From: Thermococcus sp. 2319x1
GTDB taxonomy: Archaea > Methanobacteriota_B > Thermococci > Thermococcales > Thermococcaceae
NCBI RefSeq assembly: GCF_001484685.1
Contig: NZ_CP012200.1
Coordinates: 242,321-306,320, forward strand
Direction: 5' to 3'
Length of the DNA: 64,000 nucleotides
Under the pieces are notes generated by a model, which worked only from the letters and a program-made list of their open reading frames with translations, was not told where the DNA came from and made no database searches. Shown here in pieces: positions 24,427 through 32,059 of this stretch (position 1 is its first letter; the number at the start of each line of letters is the position of its first letter). Position numbers and translations under genes: made by a program.

Positions 24427-25311
24427 ATGAAGTGCAAGTACTGTGGCTCGGAAAATGTAATCAAATACGGAAAAAGCAAAGGAAAGCAATGCTACTTCTG
24501 CAAGGATTGCAGGCACAAGTTTGTTGAAAATGGTACTTTTGTTAAGATGAGAACAAAGGATAAAGTCATAGTCACTGCCTTGGATTTGTATTTTGAAGGA
24601 TTATCAGTTAGAAAAGTTCAAAGACAAATAGCAAAGATATTCGGAGTGAAAGTAAGCCAAGTAGCAATCTGGAAATGGATAATGAAGTATTCTAAGCTTG
24701 TTAAAGAATTTGTTGATAATCTGAAGGTTGAATTAAGCGGGAATTTCCATGTTGATGAAACTATGATAAAGTGCGATGGAGAATATAAATGGTTCTGGGA
24801 AATAATTGATAATGAAACTAAATTCTTAGTTGCCACTCACTTATCTGGAGAAAGAACGATAGAGGAAGTTATTAAGCTGTTTAAACAAGCAAAGAAAAGA
24901 TCTGCTGAGAGACCAAAAAGAATAGTTGTAGATGGTTTATGGGCTTATGAGAAAGGTTTCAAGAAAGTTTTCTACAGCAGGTATAAGGAGCATAGAGTTG
25001 AATTTGCGAGAAAAGCTGGAATAAGAGCAAGAGAAACAAATAATGTTGTTGAGAGATTGCATGGAACTTTAAAAGATAGGCTAAAACCGTTAAGAGGATT
25101 AAAAAGTGAAGAAACGGCTAAGATTTGGTTGGATGGTTGGTTTGTTTACTACAATTTCATAAGACCTCATTTAAGCTTAAAGGGTAAGACACTCGCTGAA
25201 GCTTGTGGAATTGATTTGGAAATGGAGAATGGTTGGGAAGACTTGATAAAAGAGGCTACCTCTTATCAAACCAAGTTGACAAGGTTTGTTTCTAACGAAT
25301 CGGAGATTTAA
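24427..25311 (+). CDS. IS6-like DDE transposase with zinc ribbon
   Basis: 294 residues. The N-terminal zinc ribbon has CKYC (3/6) and CKDC (25/28). A helix-turn-helix-like region (SVRKVQRQIAKIFGVKVSQVAIWKW) follows. The catalytic triad is Asp110 (FHVDET), Asp169 (VVDGLWAY) and Glu209 in ETNNVVERLHGTLKDRLKP, the layout of IS6/IS240-type transposases. AGGTGA precedes ATG 24427. It ends 28 bases before the right terminal repeat. It appears intact and could mobilise the whole 5-kb island. Confidence 0.87.
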   Translation: MKCKYCGSENVIKYGKSKGKQCYFCKDCRHKFVENGTFVKMRTKDKVIVTALDLYFEGLSVRKVQRQIAKIFGVKVSQVAIWKWIMKYSKLVKEFVDNLKVELSGNFHVDETMIKCDGEYKWFWEIIDNETKFLVATHLSGERTIEEVIKLFKQAKKRSAERPKRIVVDGLWAYEKGFKKVFYSRYKEHRVEFARKAGIRARETNNVVERLHGTLKDRLKPLRGLKSEETAKIWLDGWFVYYNFIRPHLSLKGKTLAEACGIDLEMENGWEDLIKEATSYQTKLTRFVSNESEI

Positions 25312-25339
25312 ACTCAATAAATTTTTTATTTTTCATCTC

Positions 25340-25362
25340 ACCAACAATAAGTTAACAGAACC
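25340..25362 (-). repeat. right terminal inverted repeat (23 bp)
   Basis: Reverse complement is identical to the left end at 20297-20319 over all 23 bases. It lies downstream of the transposase gene. CCTCATCG follows directly at 25363-25370. Confidence 0.92.
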
Positions 25363-25370
25363 CCTCATCG
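25363..25370. repeat. right target-site duplication (8 bp)
   Basis: CCTCATCG, identical to 20289-20296. Rejoining the two flanks at this octamer rebuilds a short spacer between the divergent promoters of thiB and tRNA-Gly. Confidence 0.85.
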
Positions 25371-25371
25371 C

Positions 25372-25384
25372 AAACTTTATAAAT
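25372..25384 (+). promoter_or_regulatory. tRNA-Gly promoter
   Basis: AAACTTTATAAAT is a good BRE-TATA match. Its TATA core at 25376-25384 would direct a start near 25409, a few bases before the tRNA at 25416. It begins two bases after the right target duplication, so the insertion left this promoter intact. Confidence 0.65.
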
Positions 25385-25415
25385 CCAACTCCACTCATGT
25401 TAAAACAGCTGGCAT

Positions 25416-25493
25416 GCGGTGGTAGTCTAGCCTGGTCTAGGACACCGGCCTTCCAAGCCGGTGACCCGGGTTCAAATCCCGGCCACCGCACCA
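25416..25493 (+). tRNA. tRNA-Gly (anticodon UCC)
   Basis: Acceptor GCGGTGG/CCACCGC, anticodon stem CCGGC/GCCGG closing CTTCCAA, T arm CCGGG-TTCAAAT-CCCGG, discriminator A and encoded CCA. Reads GGA and GGG codons. It is the nearest gene to the right end of the mobile element, but the element did not insert into it. Confidence 0.95.
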
Positions 25494-25566
25494 AATTGAT
25501 TTTGGAGTTTTGTGGCCATTGTTAACTCTTAAATATTTTGGGGCCTAAATTCTATGTGGTTGAATA

Positions 25567-26151
25567 CTACCCCCCATAACCTCCACAAATCTGTAGAATG
25601 ACGATCTTCACCGTGAGGATTCTGAGGTTCCTCTCAAACCCGATGCCACTGCACCTTATGTTGCCTCCCTTAAGGTAGTGGAGTTCAGTATCCGCAGGGT
25701 TCTCGGAGGCTATAATGCTTCTTACTGCCCCTTAGTTTGTCCATACCTTAAACGTAGGCTCTGCAAGTGTTTCCTTTGAGAATACTTCCGTTCTCGAGCG
25801 CTATCTCAAGGTCTCAGTTGAGGAAATAGCAATAAAAATCAGCGGGACCTTTAGTAGCTCGAACAGCGTTTTCTCCTCTTCCGGCTCTTCGATTTCCTCA
25901 AACTCAGCCTCCAGCTCGTTTATGCCACCGGTGCTGATGATGAGCCCTATAATCCGGTGCTTGCTCGTCCTTGTTCATCTTCTTGCTAACGTTAACCATG
26001 GCCTCATAGAGGGCCTTCTTGGTTCCCGGACCGTGGGGCCAAGGAAGTTTTGGGTTGTAACTATCTCCAATGCCATGATGGCTTGTTATGTTTTGAGGCA
26101 CTCATAAAAGTTGCGCCCCTGAGGTTCCTTATCAGCCAAATAAAATTTCAT
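25567..26151 (-). pseudogene. decayed gene, several frameshifts, family not recognised
   Basis: Minus-strand coding-like segments in alternating frames make up one protein of about 190 residues: MKFYLADKEPQGRNFYECLKT (stop at 26086-26088), then DSYNPKLPWPHGPGTKKAL and EAMVNVSKKMNKDEQ, then STGGINELEAEFEEIEEPEE and FELLKVPLIFIAISSTET, and finally NPADTELHYLKGG and GIGFERNLRILTVKIVI to a TAG at 25567-25569. At least three frame changes are needed, so it is a pseudogene, not one sequencing error. I cannot name the function. It fills the 700-base gap between tRNA-Gly and the BtpA gene. Confidence 0.6.
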
Positions 26152-26192
26152 CCTGACTGTATTGAAGAAATAAGAATTGAGGGAATGAATAT

Positions 26193-26981
26193 TTAACCTT
26201 TTTGTCCTTTTCGGAGTTTTTCCACCAGTTCCACTAACTTTCTTGCCCTTTCTAGGTCGATGTCCTTCTTTGTGTCTCCATTTTCTTTAATCCATGTCCC
26301 GACAATAAACCCATCTGCGTAGCTCCACAGTTTTGGTAAATTCTCATAAGTTGTCCCAGAGCCAATCAAGACGGGAACACTTGAAAGTTCTTTGGCAAGT
26401 TTTAGCTTATCTATCCCCACTTCGCTACCCGTTCTTTTTCCGCTAATTATGACGGCATCTGCCAACCCTCTTTCAATAGTATCCCTCAGAGTTTCCTCAA
26501 AATCTCCGAAGTGGTATGCATGCTTAACGTGAACGTCTGCAAACACCTTAATTTTTGAAGGGAGGAGCTTTCTGAGCCTTGCAAGTTTATGAGCTTCCCC
26601 CTCAATTATTCCCTGATCCGTGTATGCAACTCCACTTAAGACGTTCACTCTAATAAAATCCGCCTTTACAGAATATGCTATGGAATAAGCGGCTATGGCA
26701 TCATTTCTCAGGACGTTTATGCCAAGTGGGAGTGAAATCTCGTCTTTTATTGTTTTAGCAATGATGCTCATAGAGGCAACGGTTATAGGCTCAACAGTTT
26801 TCGGAAAGGGTACATCGTTAAAGTTCTCTATCATCACGGCATCAAATCCCGCTTTTTCCAATTTTTTTGCTTCCTTTAGGGCATGTTCGATAACATTATC
26901 GAGGTTATTTTGATAGAAGTATGAACCCGGCAAAGGCTTAAGGTGAACCATTCCGATGAGAGGCTTTTCCTCGAAGTTCAT
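26193..26981 (-). CDS. BtpA/SgcQ family TIM-barrel protein
   Basis: 262 residues starting MNFEEKPLIGMVHLKPLPGS, with AGFDAVMIENFNDVPFPK, FIRVNVLSGVAYTDQGIIEG, DAVIISGKRTGSEV and PVLIGSGTTYENL. These are the phosphate-binding barrel motifs of the BtpA family. Cyanobacterial BtpA affects photosystem I stability. Archaeal and other SgcQ-like members probably act on a nucleoside or sugar phosphate, and no reaction can be assigned here. GGTGG precedes ATG 26981. It stands alone, downstream of a 260-base gap in which I see no gene. Confidence 0.82.
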   Translation of the reverse strand: MNFEEKPLIGMVHLKPLPGSYFYQNNLDNVIEHALKEAKKLEKAGFDAVMIENFNDVPFPKTVEPITVASMSIIAKTIKDEISLPLGINVLRNDAIAAYSIAYSVKADFIRVNVLSGVAYTDQGIIEGEAHKLARLRKLLPSKIKVFADVHVKHAYHFGDFEETLRDTIERGLADAVIISGKRTGSEVGIDKLKLAKELSSVPVLIGSGTTYENLPKLWSYADGFIVGTWIKENGDTKKDIDLERARKLVELVEKLRKGQKG

Positions 26982-27240
26982 GAGACCACCGGAGGAAAAT
27001 GGTGGCGTGAATAGTTAAAGTTTTGGGTGCTCTAAGTCTTAGGAATTCCAATCTCGATAGAGCACATGATTGTGATCTCTGAAGTTATGGGGGATTCTTC
27101 TGGCTTTCGTGTTTGTCCCCCTCTTTTTGAGAGAGAAAGTGATTTTTTCATAATTCTGCCTGGTATATTGTTAAAGAAAACGATGGATGACGGGCAAATA
27201 TCGCCAATGCATGGGATAGACCCAAGCCTATCTTTTTCCT

Positions 27241-27828
27241 TTATCCTATTTTTTCCACGAGTTCATCGAGAACCTCCTTAAACCTTGCAGCATCTATCCA
27301 CTTGATCCCCATCTTTTGGGCCCATGTTAAAATCCCAATATCTGCAGAAACAATTGTTGCATCGAGTTCTTTGGCCAGAAGAATGAGCTCAAAATCTTCC
27401 TTACTGTCCACAATTCCCTCTCGTAGAGCCTTTCTGTAGTTTCTCCTAAGTCTCTGGATTATTGCGTCCACATTTTGCGTGTCTATTACACTCTCTCTCA
27501 CTGCCTTTTCAGCTACTCTAAGGCCTTTGTCTATCCTCCTCCTAATATCGTCAATGAGTTCATAAACGACAAAAGCAGGTATTTTGATGTCATGCACGTT
27601 GGGAGGTTTTTTGATTATATAAAGCTCAACATCGGGAGAAACTTCTTCGAGTTCAACAAAATGAGTTACCTCCTTGTAGATACCCGGAGGCATGTAGAAT
27701 TCAACCCTGCCAAAAAGCCTCTCCGCGTACTCTAAAAATTTTTTCATGGCTTCTGTAGGGTTTTCTCCAAACTTGTTCCTAATATCTGGATTAACAAAGA
27801 TGCTCGTGTCAAGCACAAAGCGGATCAT
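27241..27828 (-). CDS. HARP-type PIN-domain protein (RNA-free RNase P homologue, UPF0278)
   Basis: 195 residues starting MIRFVLDTSIFVNPDIRNKFG, whose LDTS supplies the first PIN acidic residue. Further acidic clusters are DSKEDFELILLAKEL and VSADIGILTWAQKMGIKWID. The length and the helical insertion (DDIRRRIDKGLRVAEKAVRE) match homologues of Aquifex RNase P (HARP), once called RNA ligase partner proteins. Aquifex protein removes tRNA 5' leaders alone; archaeal HARPs coexist with RNA-based RNase P, so the cellular role is open. ATG 27828 follows GGTGAAA. It is divergent from the gene at 27915. Confidence 0.85.
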   Translation of the reverse strand: MIRFVLDTSIFVNPDIRNKFGENPTEAMKKFLEYAERLFGRVEFYMPPGIYKEVTHFVELEEVSPDVELYIIKKPPNVHDIKIPAFVVYELIDDIRRRIDKGLRVAEKAVRESVIDTQNVDAIIQRLRRNYRKALREGIVDSKEDFELILLAKELDATIVSADIGILTWAQKMGIKWIDAARFKEVLDELVEKIG

Positions 27829-27914
27829 TTTCACCACAATCTATTATTGTTCATTAGGCTTTAAAACGGTAACCTTAAATTTCAGTGCTCTCAACCTTTA
27901 TTGGAGGTTGTAAA

Positions 27915-29111
27915 ATGAAAGTGGGGGTAGCCTTTGGAATTAGCGAACTGGCAAATCCAAAAGCCTTTGAAAAGAAAGCTTCCGAATTTCTAATGAGGCT
28001 TGCCAATGAGTTTGAAATTGAGGGAGGAGTGTTTGTATCCTCAAAGTCAGAGACTAGGGAAGTAGACTTCAAGGACGTTGATGTTATAGTTCTGTATCCC
28101 CTAACTGGAGGTACTGAAAATGCTCTCAAAGAGTTCGCATACTATAGAAAACCGGTAATCCTCTTTGGGGACCCCTTTAATAACTCAATTGCTGCGGCAA
28201 TAGAGCTTAGGGAGTATTTTAGGGACAGGCTAATTCCAGCAACGTTAGTGAAAAGCTTTGATGAGCTTAAAGCCGCTATTCTGGGTTATGATGATATGGG
28301 AGAAATCCTGAGCAAGTTTCTAAACCTCAGACTGGGATTGATTGGAAGAACTTCCATATGGCTCATAAACGAGAAGTTTGAGCTCCCCTATGTGCATATA
28401 AGCCTGAAGAAGTTCTACGAATACTACGAATCGACAACAGAGGCTGAAGGATGGAAAGCTATTGAGGAAATAATTGCAAAAGCCAAGGAGATCAAGGAGC
28501 CTCAGAGAGAAGACCTCGTGAGAGCAGGTAGGATATATGTGGCCCTTAAGAAAATAATTGAAGACTACAAGTTGGATGGGTTTGCAATAGGATGCTTTGA
28601 GATGCTGAACAGGCTTAAGGCTACTCCATGTTTGGCTTTAGCAATGCTTAACGCCGAGGGAATCCCTGCGGCGTGTGAAGGGGAGCTAAACTCCCTACTG
28701 GGAATGATTATAGTGAGAAAGTTCTTTGACAAACCGGCTTTTATGGGGAACATAGCAGACTATGGGGAAAATCATATAATATTGGCTCACTGCACAGCAC
28801 CTTTAATAAGCGACTACATTCTCAGATCTCACTTTGAGAGCGGAAAGGGGGTTGGAGTGGCTGTAAGCCTTCCAAAAGGAAAGGCATCTCTCTTAAAGAT
28901 TAGGGGTAAAAGAGCTGTAGTGGCAAGTGTTGAAGTTCTCGAGCAAGAAAAGAGTGAACACCGCTGCAGAACCCAGATGAAGCTCAAAATCGAAGAGGCA
29001 AAAGATTTCATCGACGGAACTCTTGGAAATCACCATCTTCTCGTCTATGTAGACAGTGAGGAGCTTGCTGATTTGCTAAGTGAGCTCGGCTTCGAAGTCA
29101 TACTTTATTAA
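27915..29111 (+). CDS. L-fucose isomerase-like family protein
   Basis: 398 residues. The C-terminal region (CFEMLNRLKATPCLALAML, AACEGELNSLLGMIIV, PAFMGNIADYGENHIILAHC) is of the FucI/AraA C-terminal type, with acidic and histidine residues where those enzymes bind metal. The N-terminal half (DVDVIVLYPLTGGTENAL) is a Rossmann-like domain. It is shorter than the paralogue at 12135 and only distantly similar. GGAGGT (27903-27908) sets ATG 27915. It may be a sugar isomerase; no sugar cluster surrounds it and the substrate is unknown. Confidence 0.72.
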   Translation: MKVGVAFGISELANPKAFEKKASEFLMRLANEFEIEGGVFVSSKSETREVDFKDVDVIVLYPLTGGTENALKEFAYYRKPVILFGDPFNNSIAAAIELREYFRDRLIPATLVKSFDELKAAILGYDDMGEILSKFLNLRLGLIGRTSIWLINEKFELPYVHISLKKFYEYYESTTEAEGWKAIEEIIAKAKEIKEPQREDLVRAGRIYVALKKIIEDYKLDGFAIGCFEMLNRLKATPCLALAMLNAEGIPAACEGELNSLLGMIIVRKFFDKPAFMGNIADYGENHIILAHCTAPLISDYILRSHFESGKGVGVAVSLPKGKASLLKIRGKRAVVASVEVLEQEKSEHRCRTQMKLKIEEAKDFIDGTLGNHHLLVYVDSEELADLLSELGFEVILY

Positions 29112-29176
29112 CCACTTCTTTCTTTTAGCTAAAGGTTTATTAGTCCTTTATGCATTATTTTAAAAGCGGTGATTGT

Positions 29177-29318
29177 ATGGAGCTAAGTGACAGGGAAAAA
29201 AGGATACTCGTTTACATTCTGGATAAGAACCATCTTAGATGCTGCTCAAAATATACAAAACCTCACTCAATCAATAATTGAGGAACTGCAAAAAACAAAA
29301 GAAGAAGTCAGTCCATGA
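29177..29318 (+). pseudogene. remnant of a small helical or winged-helix protein
   Basis: ATG 29177 opens MELSDREKRILVYILDKNH, like the first helices of an archaeal winged-helix regulator, and stops at 29279-29281. An overlapping frame continues the helical pattern (ILDAAQNIQNLTQSIIEELQ, ending KTKEEVSP) to a stop at 29316-29318. One frame change would join them into a protein of about 46 residues. The 3' end overlaps the convergent TRAP gene by 11 bases. It could also be two unrelated chance frames. Confidence 0.4.
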
Positions 29319-31608
29319 GCTTTCTATCAAAAATTCTAAGCCCTACGAGAGTTGCTACTCCAATTGCAACCGGGACTATGTGGAGACTCGCCGCGGCAAT
29401 GCCTATTGCTCCAATAACTGCTCTTATCTCCTTTCTGAGGTTTTTCTGGAACCAGCCAGTGAGTGCTATCGCCAAGAGATACATGACTAAAAGCGTAGCC
29501 CCAAAATCGTAAAGCACCTGGAGAGCCGTTGTTGCTGTCCAATTCTCCACGGTTATTAAGAACATCTCTGGATGGTTGAAATAAATGTATGGTCCAATGT
29601 ACCCAGCCAAGGCATATTTCACGGCATTCATGGCTGTCTTCCAGAAATCTCCTCCCGCTAAAGCTGAACCCGCATAAGAAGCCAAAGCTACCGGTGGGGT
29701 AACATCGGCGAGTATTCCAAAGTAGAATACAAAGAAGTGAGCTGCCAAAAGGGCTATCGGAGTCGTAAATCCAGGGACGGGAGAGCTATAGGGCTGTAAA
29801 CCTAAGACTGCATTATATATTGCTGGAGCAGCCACAAGAGATGTTATTATATAGTTTGCTGTAGTTGGTACTCCCATTCCTAAGATTAGGCTGAAGACCA
29901 TGGTCAACAGAAGCAGTAACCACAAATTGCCTGCGGTTAGGTCGATTAACCTGTAACCCAAACTTGTAACCAATCCCGTCATTGTAAGTACACCTTGGAT
30001 AAGTCCAGCGCTTGCTGCTGCCAACATTACACTTGTGCTTGTTTTCCCAGCATCGATCATGGATTCGTAGGTGGCTGAGTACATTTTCTTGCCATCCTCG
30101 CTTTTTGAGATATACCCAACTATTAGCGAGAAAGCTATCCCCATTACGCCGCTCATCAGTAGTATTTGCTCTTTTCTCATTCCCAGGTACTTGGTTAGGG
30201 CTATGAAGAGAATGAAGAGCAAGCTTATGTACAGCTTTTCGTTAAATTCCAGCAGTTTGGTTGAAAAAGACAATACTATTAAGGACAATGCAAGCAAAAT
30301 AAGGACTATTGTCACTGTTAATGCCATTTCTCTGCCGGTAAACATAAGGATCGTGGTTGTTATTACTGAAGCTACGTAAATTCCTTCATGCCCCCTAATG
30401 TTGTCCTTTGATATCCAGGCTATCCAGATTGCTATCCCTAAAGAAGAAATTGCAGATATGTGTGGGAGTATCCCCCAAACTAACGCCACCGTAATAACGG
30501 CTATTGGGAGTAGTATGTAGAGCTTTCTAATGAAATAGTTAAGAGGCGCGAATTTCTCCTTCGGCATTCCTTTTAGCCCGAGCCTTTTCGTTTCTAGGTC
30601 TATGAACAGATAAACACCCGAGTAGTAAACTAAAGCGGGTAGCACAGCGGCTATGATTAACTTGTTATAAGGAATCCCGAGAAATTCAGCCATAATAAAC
30701 GCGGCCGCACCCATTATAGGGGGCATTAACTGTCCACCAGTGGAGGCAACAGGCTCGACGGCTCCGGCAACTTCGAGGGGATAGCCGGCTTTTTTCATCA
30801 AGGGTATGGTAAAAGTCCCCGTGGTTAGAACGTTGGCAACGCTTGAGCCGCTTACAGTCCCCATTAGCCCACTTGAGACAACTGCTGATTTAGCAGGCCC
30901 TCCTGGACGGGAGCCAAAGAGAGATATCATGAACTCCGTTATGTAATCACTTATCCCAATTTTTAGCAAAAATACCCCAAAAAACACAAAAGCGAATACA
31001 TAAATTGTCATAACGAAAAATGGGATTCCGAAGATTCCCTCATCGAAATACAGCTGCTGGGTAAACCTGATCCAGTTAAACCCTATATTGTTTATTCCAT
31101 AAAGCAAAAACACAACCACAACAAGCGGAAGAACCCACCCGAGTACTCTTCTTGTTGCCTCCAGCACCAATATTATTGCCATTACGCCAAAAATAACATC
31201 GGTCATGTATACCTCCGCATATGTGGCGTACCTTTGATATACAAGGAATAGGTACATTGATGAGATAACCCCGAGTGCTGCCAGGATATAGTCATACCAC
31301 GGAACTTTTTTGAGATATTCTTTCTTTTTCTTTATGGGGTAGAGAAGGTATGTTATTAGGAGGATCATTGCAAGAACGAAGGCTTCTCCTTGCTTAGTTT
31401 GAAAAGTTGTCTTTAGCGGGCTGATGGTAATACCCATTCTTGAGAAGAGATCATACAATGTGTAATTGAAGTTGAATATGAAAAGGATCTCGTAGATACC
31501 TATTAAGATTGCGGCTATTTTTATCACGTTCTCAAGCTTTGGAGGAAGTGTTCTCGTTTTTTCCAGCACGATCTCCTCTACTTTTTCAGATTTTTCTTCG
31601 ATTTCCAT
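29308..31608 (-). CDS. TRAP transporter fused permease (DctQM type, TAXI class)
   Basis: 766 residues, about 18-20 membrane helices. The N-terminal part corresponds to the small 4-helix subunit and the rest to the 12-helix DctM subunit (GLMGTVSGSSVANVLTTGTF, PVASTGGQLMPPIMGAAAF, LILGMGVPTTANYIITSLV). Fused QM proteins go with TAXI-type binding proteins. Such transporters are secondary importers driven by ion gradients, often for carboxylates or amino acids. GGAGGTG precedes ATG 31608. It is the last gene of a three-gene operon with the DUF1850 protein and the TAXI receptor. Confidence 0.9.
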   Translation of the reverse strand: MEIEEKSEKVEEIVLEKTRTLPPKLENVIKIAAILIGIYEILFIFNFNYTLYDLFSRMGITISPLKTTFQTKQGEAFVLAMILLITYLLYPIKKKKEYLKKVPWYDYILAALGVISSMYLFLVYQRYATYAEVYMTDVIFGVMAIILVLEATRRVLGWVLPLVVVVFLLYGINNIGFNWIRFTQQLYFDEGIFGIPFFVMTIYVFAFVFFGVFLLKIGISDYITEFMISLFGSRPGGPAKSAVVSSGLMGTVSGSSVANVLTTGTFTIPLMKKAGYPLEVAGAVEPVASTGGQLMPPIMGAAAFIMAEFLGIPYNKLIIAAVLPALVYYSGVYLFIDLETKRLGLKGMPKEKFAPLNYFIRKLYILLPIAVITVALVWGILPHISAISSLGIAIWIAWISKDNIRGHEGIYVASVITTTILMFTGREMALTVTIVLILLALSLIVLSFSTKLLEFNEKLYISLLFILFIALTKYLGMRKEQILLMSGVMGIAFSLIVGYISKSEDGKKMYSATYESMIDAGKTSTSVMLAAASAGLIQGVLTMTGLVTSLGYRLIDLTAGNLWLLLLLTMVFSLILGMGVPTTANYIITSLVAAPAIYNAVLGLQPYSSPVPGFTTPIALLAAHFFVFYFGILADVTPPVALASYAGSALAGGDFWKTAMNAVKYALAGYIGPYIYFNHPEMFLITVENWTATTALQVLYDFGATLLVMYLLAIALTGWFQKNLRKEIRAVIGAIGIAAASLHIVPVAIGVATLVGLRIFDRKLMD

Positions 31609-31609
31609 A

Positions 31610-32059
31610 TCAGCACCTCCCGATTATTACAAGTATAAGCGGACATTTCCTCACATTAAAATTCACAGGGGTTTCTTTGGTTGGAGACAATATAACTTCT
31701 CCGTTCACACTAATTTTTGCGTGATTCAAGGGAATAAACCAAAAGCTGAGACTCTTTCCGAGGGGAATATTGACTTTTTTGACATAATAGCCGTTTTCCA
31801 AGTATTGGAGGTCCTCTGGAAGGCCCGCTCCAAAGTCCTTCCACCACATTCCAGTGACGTACAAGCCTGTTTTGTTGACTTTAAGCTCTTCTACGACTTC
31901 ACTTCTCTGAACACTGTGTATGTAGGCGATCTTTACGTCCTTCTCACCAAGAAGGCTCACATACGAGTGAGTCCCATCGCTTATTACAAGAACATTCGCG
32001 GGAAAAAGAAGTATTATAAGAGAAGGAAACAAAAAAAGAAACCTCTTCAAAAGGTTCAC
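31610..32059 (-). CDS. DUF1850 protein of the TAXI-TRAP operon
   Basis: 149 residues. A signal or anchor segment (FLFLFPSLIILLFPANVLVI) is followed by a soluble extracytoplasmic domain with IAYIHSVQRSEVVEELKV, the DUF1850 signature, and GMWWKDFGAGLPEDL. DUF1850 genes are regularly found between the TAXI receptor and fused permease genes, so an accessory role in uptake is likely, though undefined. ATG 32059 overlaps the stop of the TAXI gene (ATGA), and its own stop is one base before the permease start. Confidence 0.8.
   Translation of the reverse strand: MNLLKRFLFLFPSLIILLFPANVLVISDGTHSYVSLLGEKDVKIAYIHSVQRSEVVEELKVNKTGLYVTGMWWKDFGAGLPEDLQYLENGYYVKKVNIPLGKSLSFWFIPLNHAKISVNGEVILSPTKETPVNFNVRKCPLILVIIGRC

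Larger units (their letters stand above)
20297..25362. mobile_element. 5.07-kb IS6-like transposon carrying a restriction-modification island
   Basis: Bounded by perfect 23-bp terminal inverted repeats (20297-20319 and 25340-25362) beginning GGTTCTGTTAAC, and flanked by direct copies of CCTCATCG. It contains a three-gene R-M-like operon on the plus strand, two small minus-strand genes and, at the right, one DDE transposase with a zinc ribbon. No second transposase or internal copy of the terminal repeat was found next to the transposase, so the whole block behaves as one unit. Visibly more AT-rich than its surroundings. The family assignment rests on the repeat start, duplication length and transposase motifs. 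Confidence 0.85.

Noticed and set aside
29278-29490. Plus-strand frame opposite the end of the TRAP permease gene
   Set aside because: It is the complement of well-conserved membrane protein sequence and has no ribosome site.
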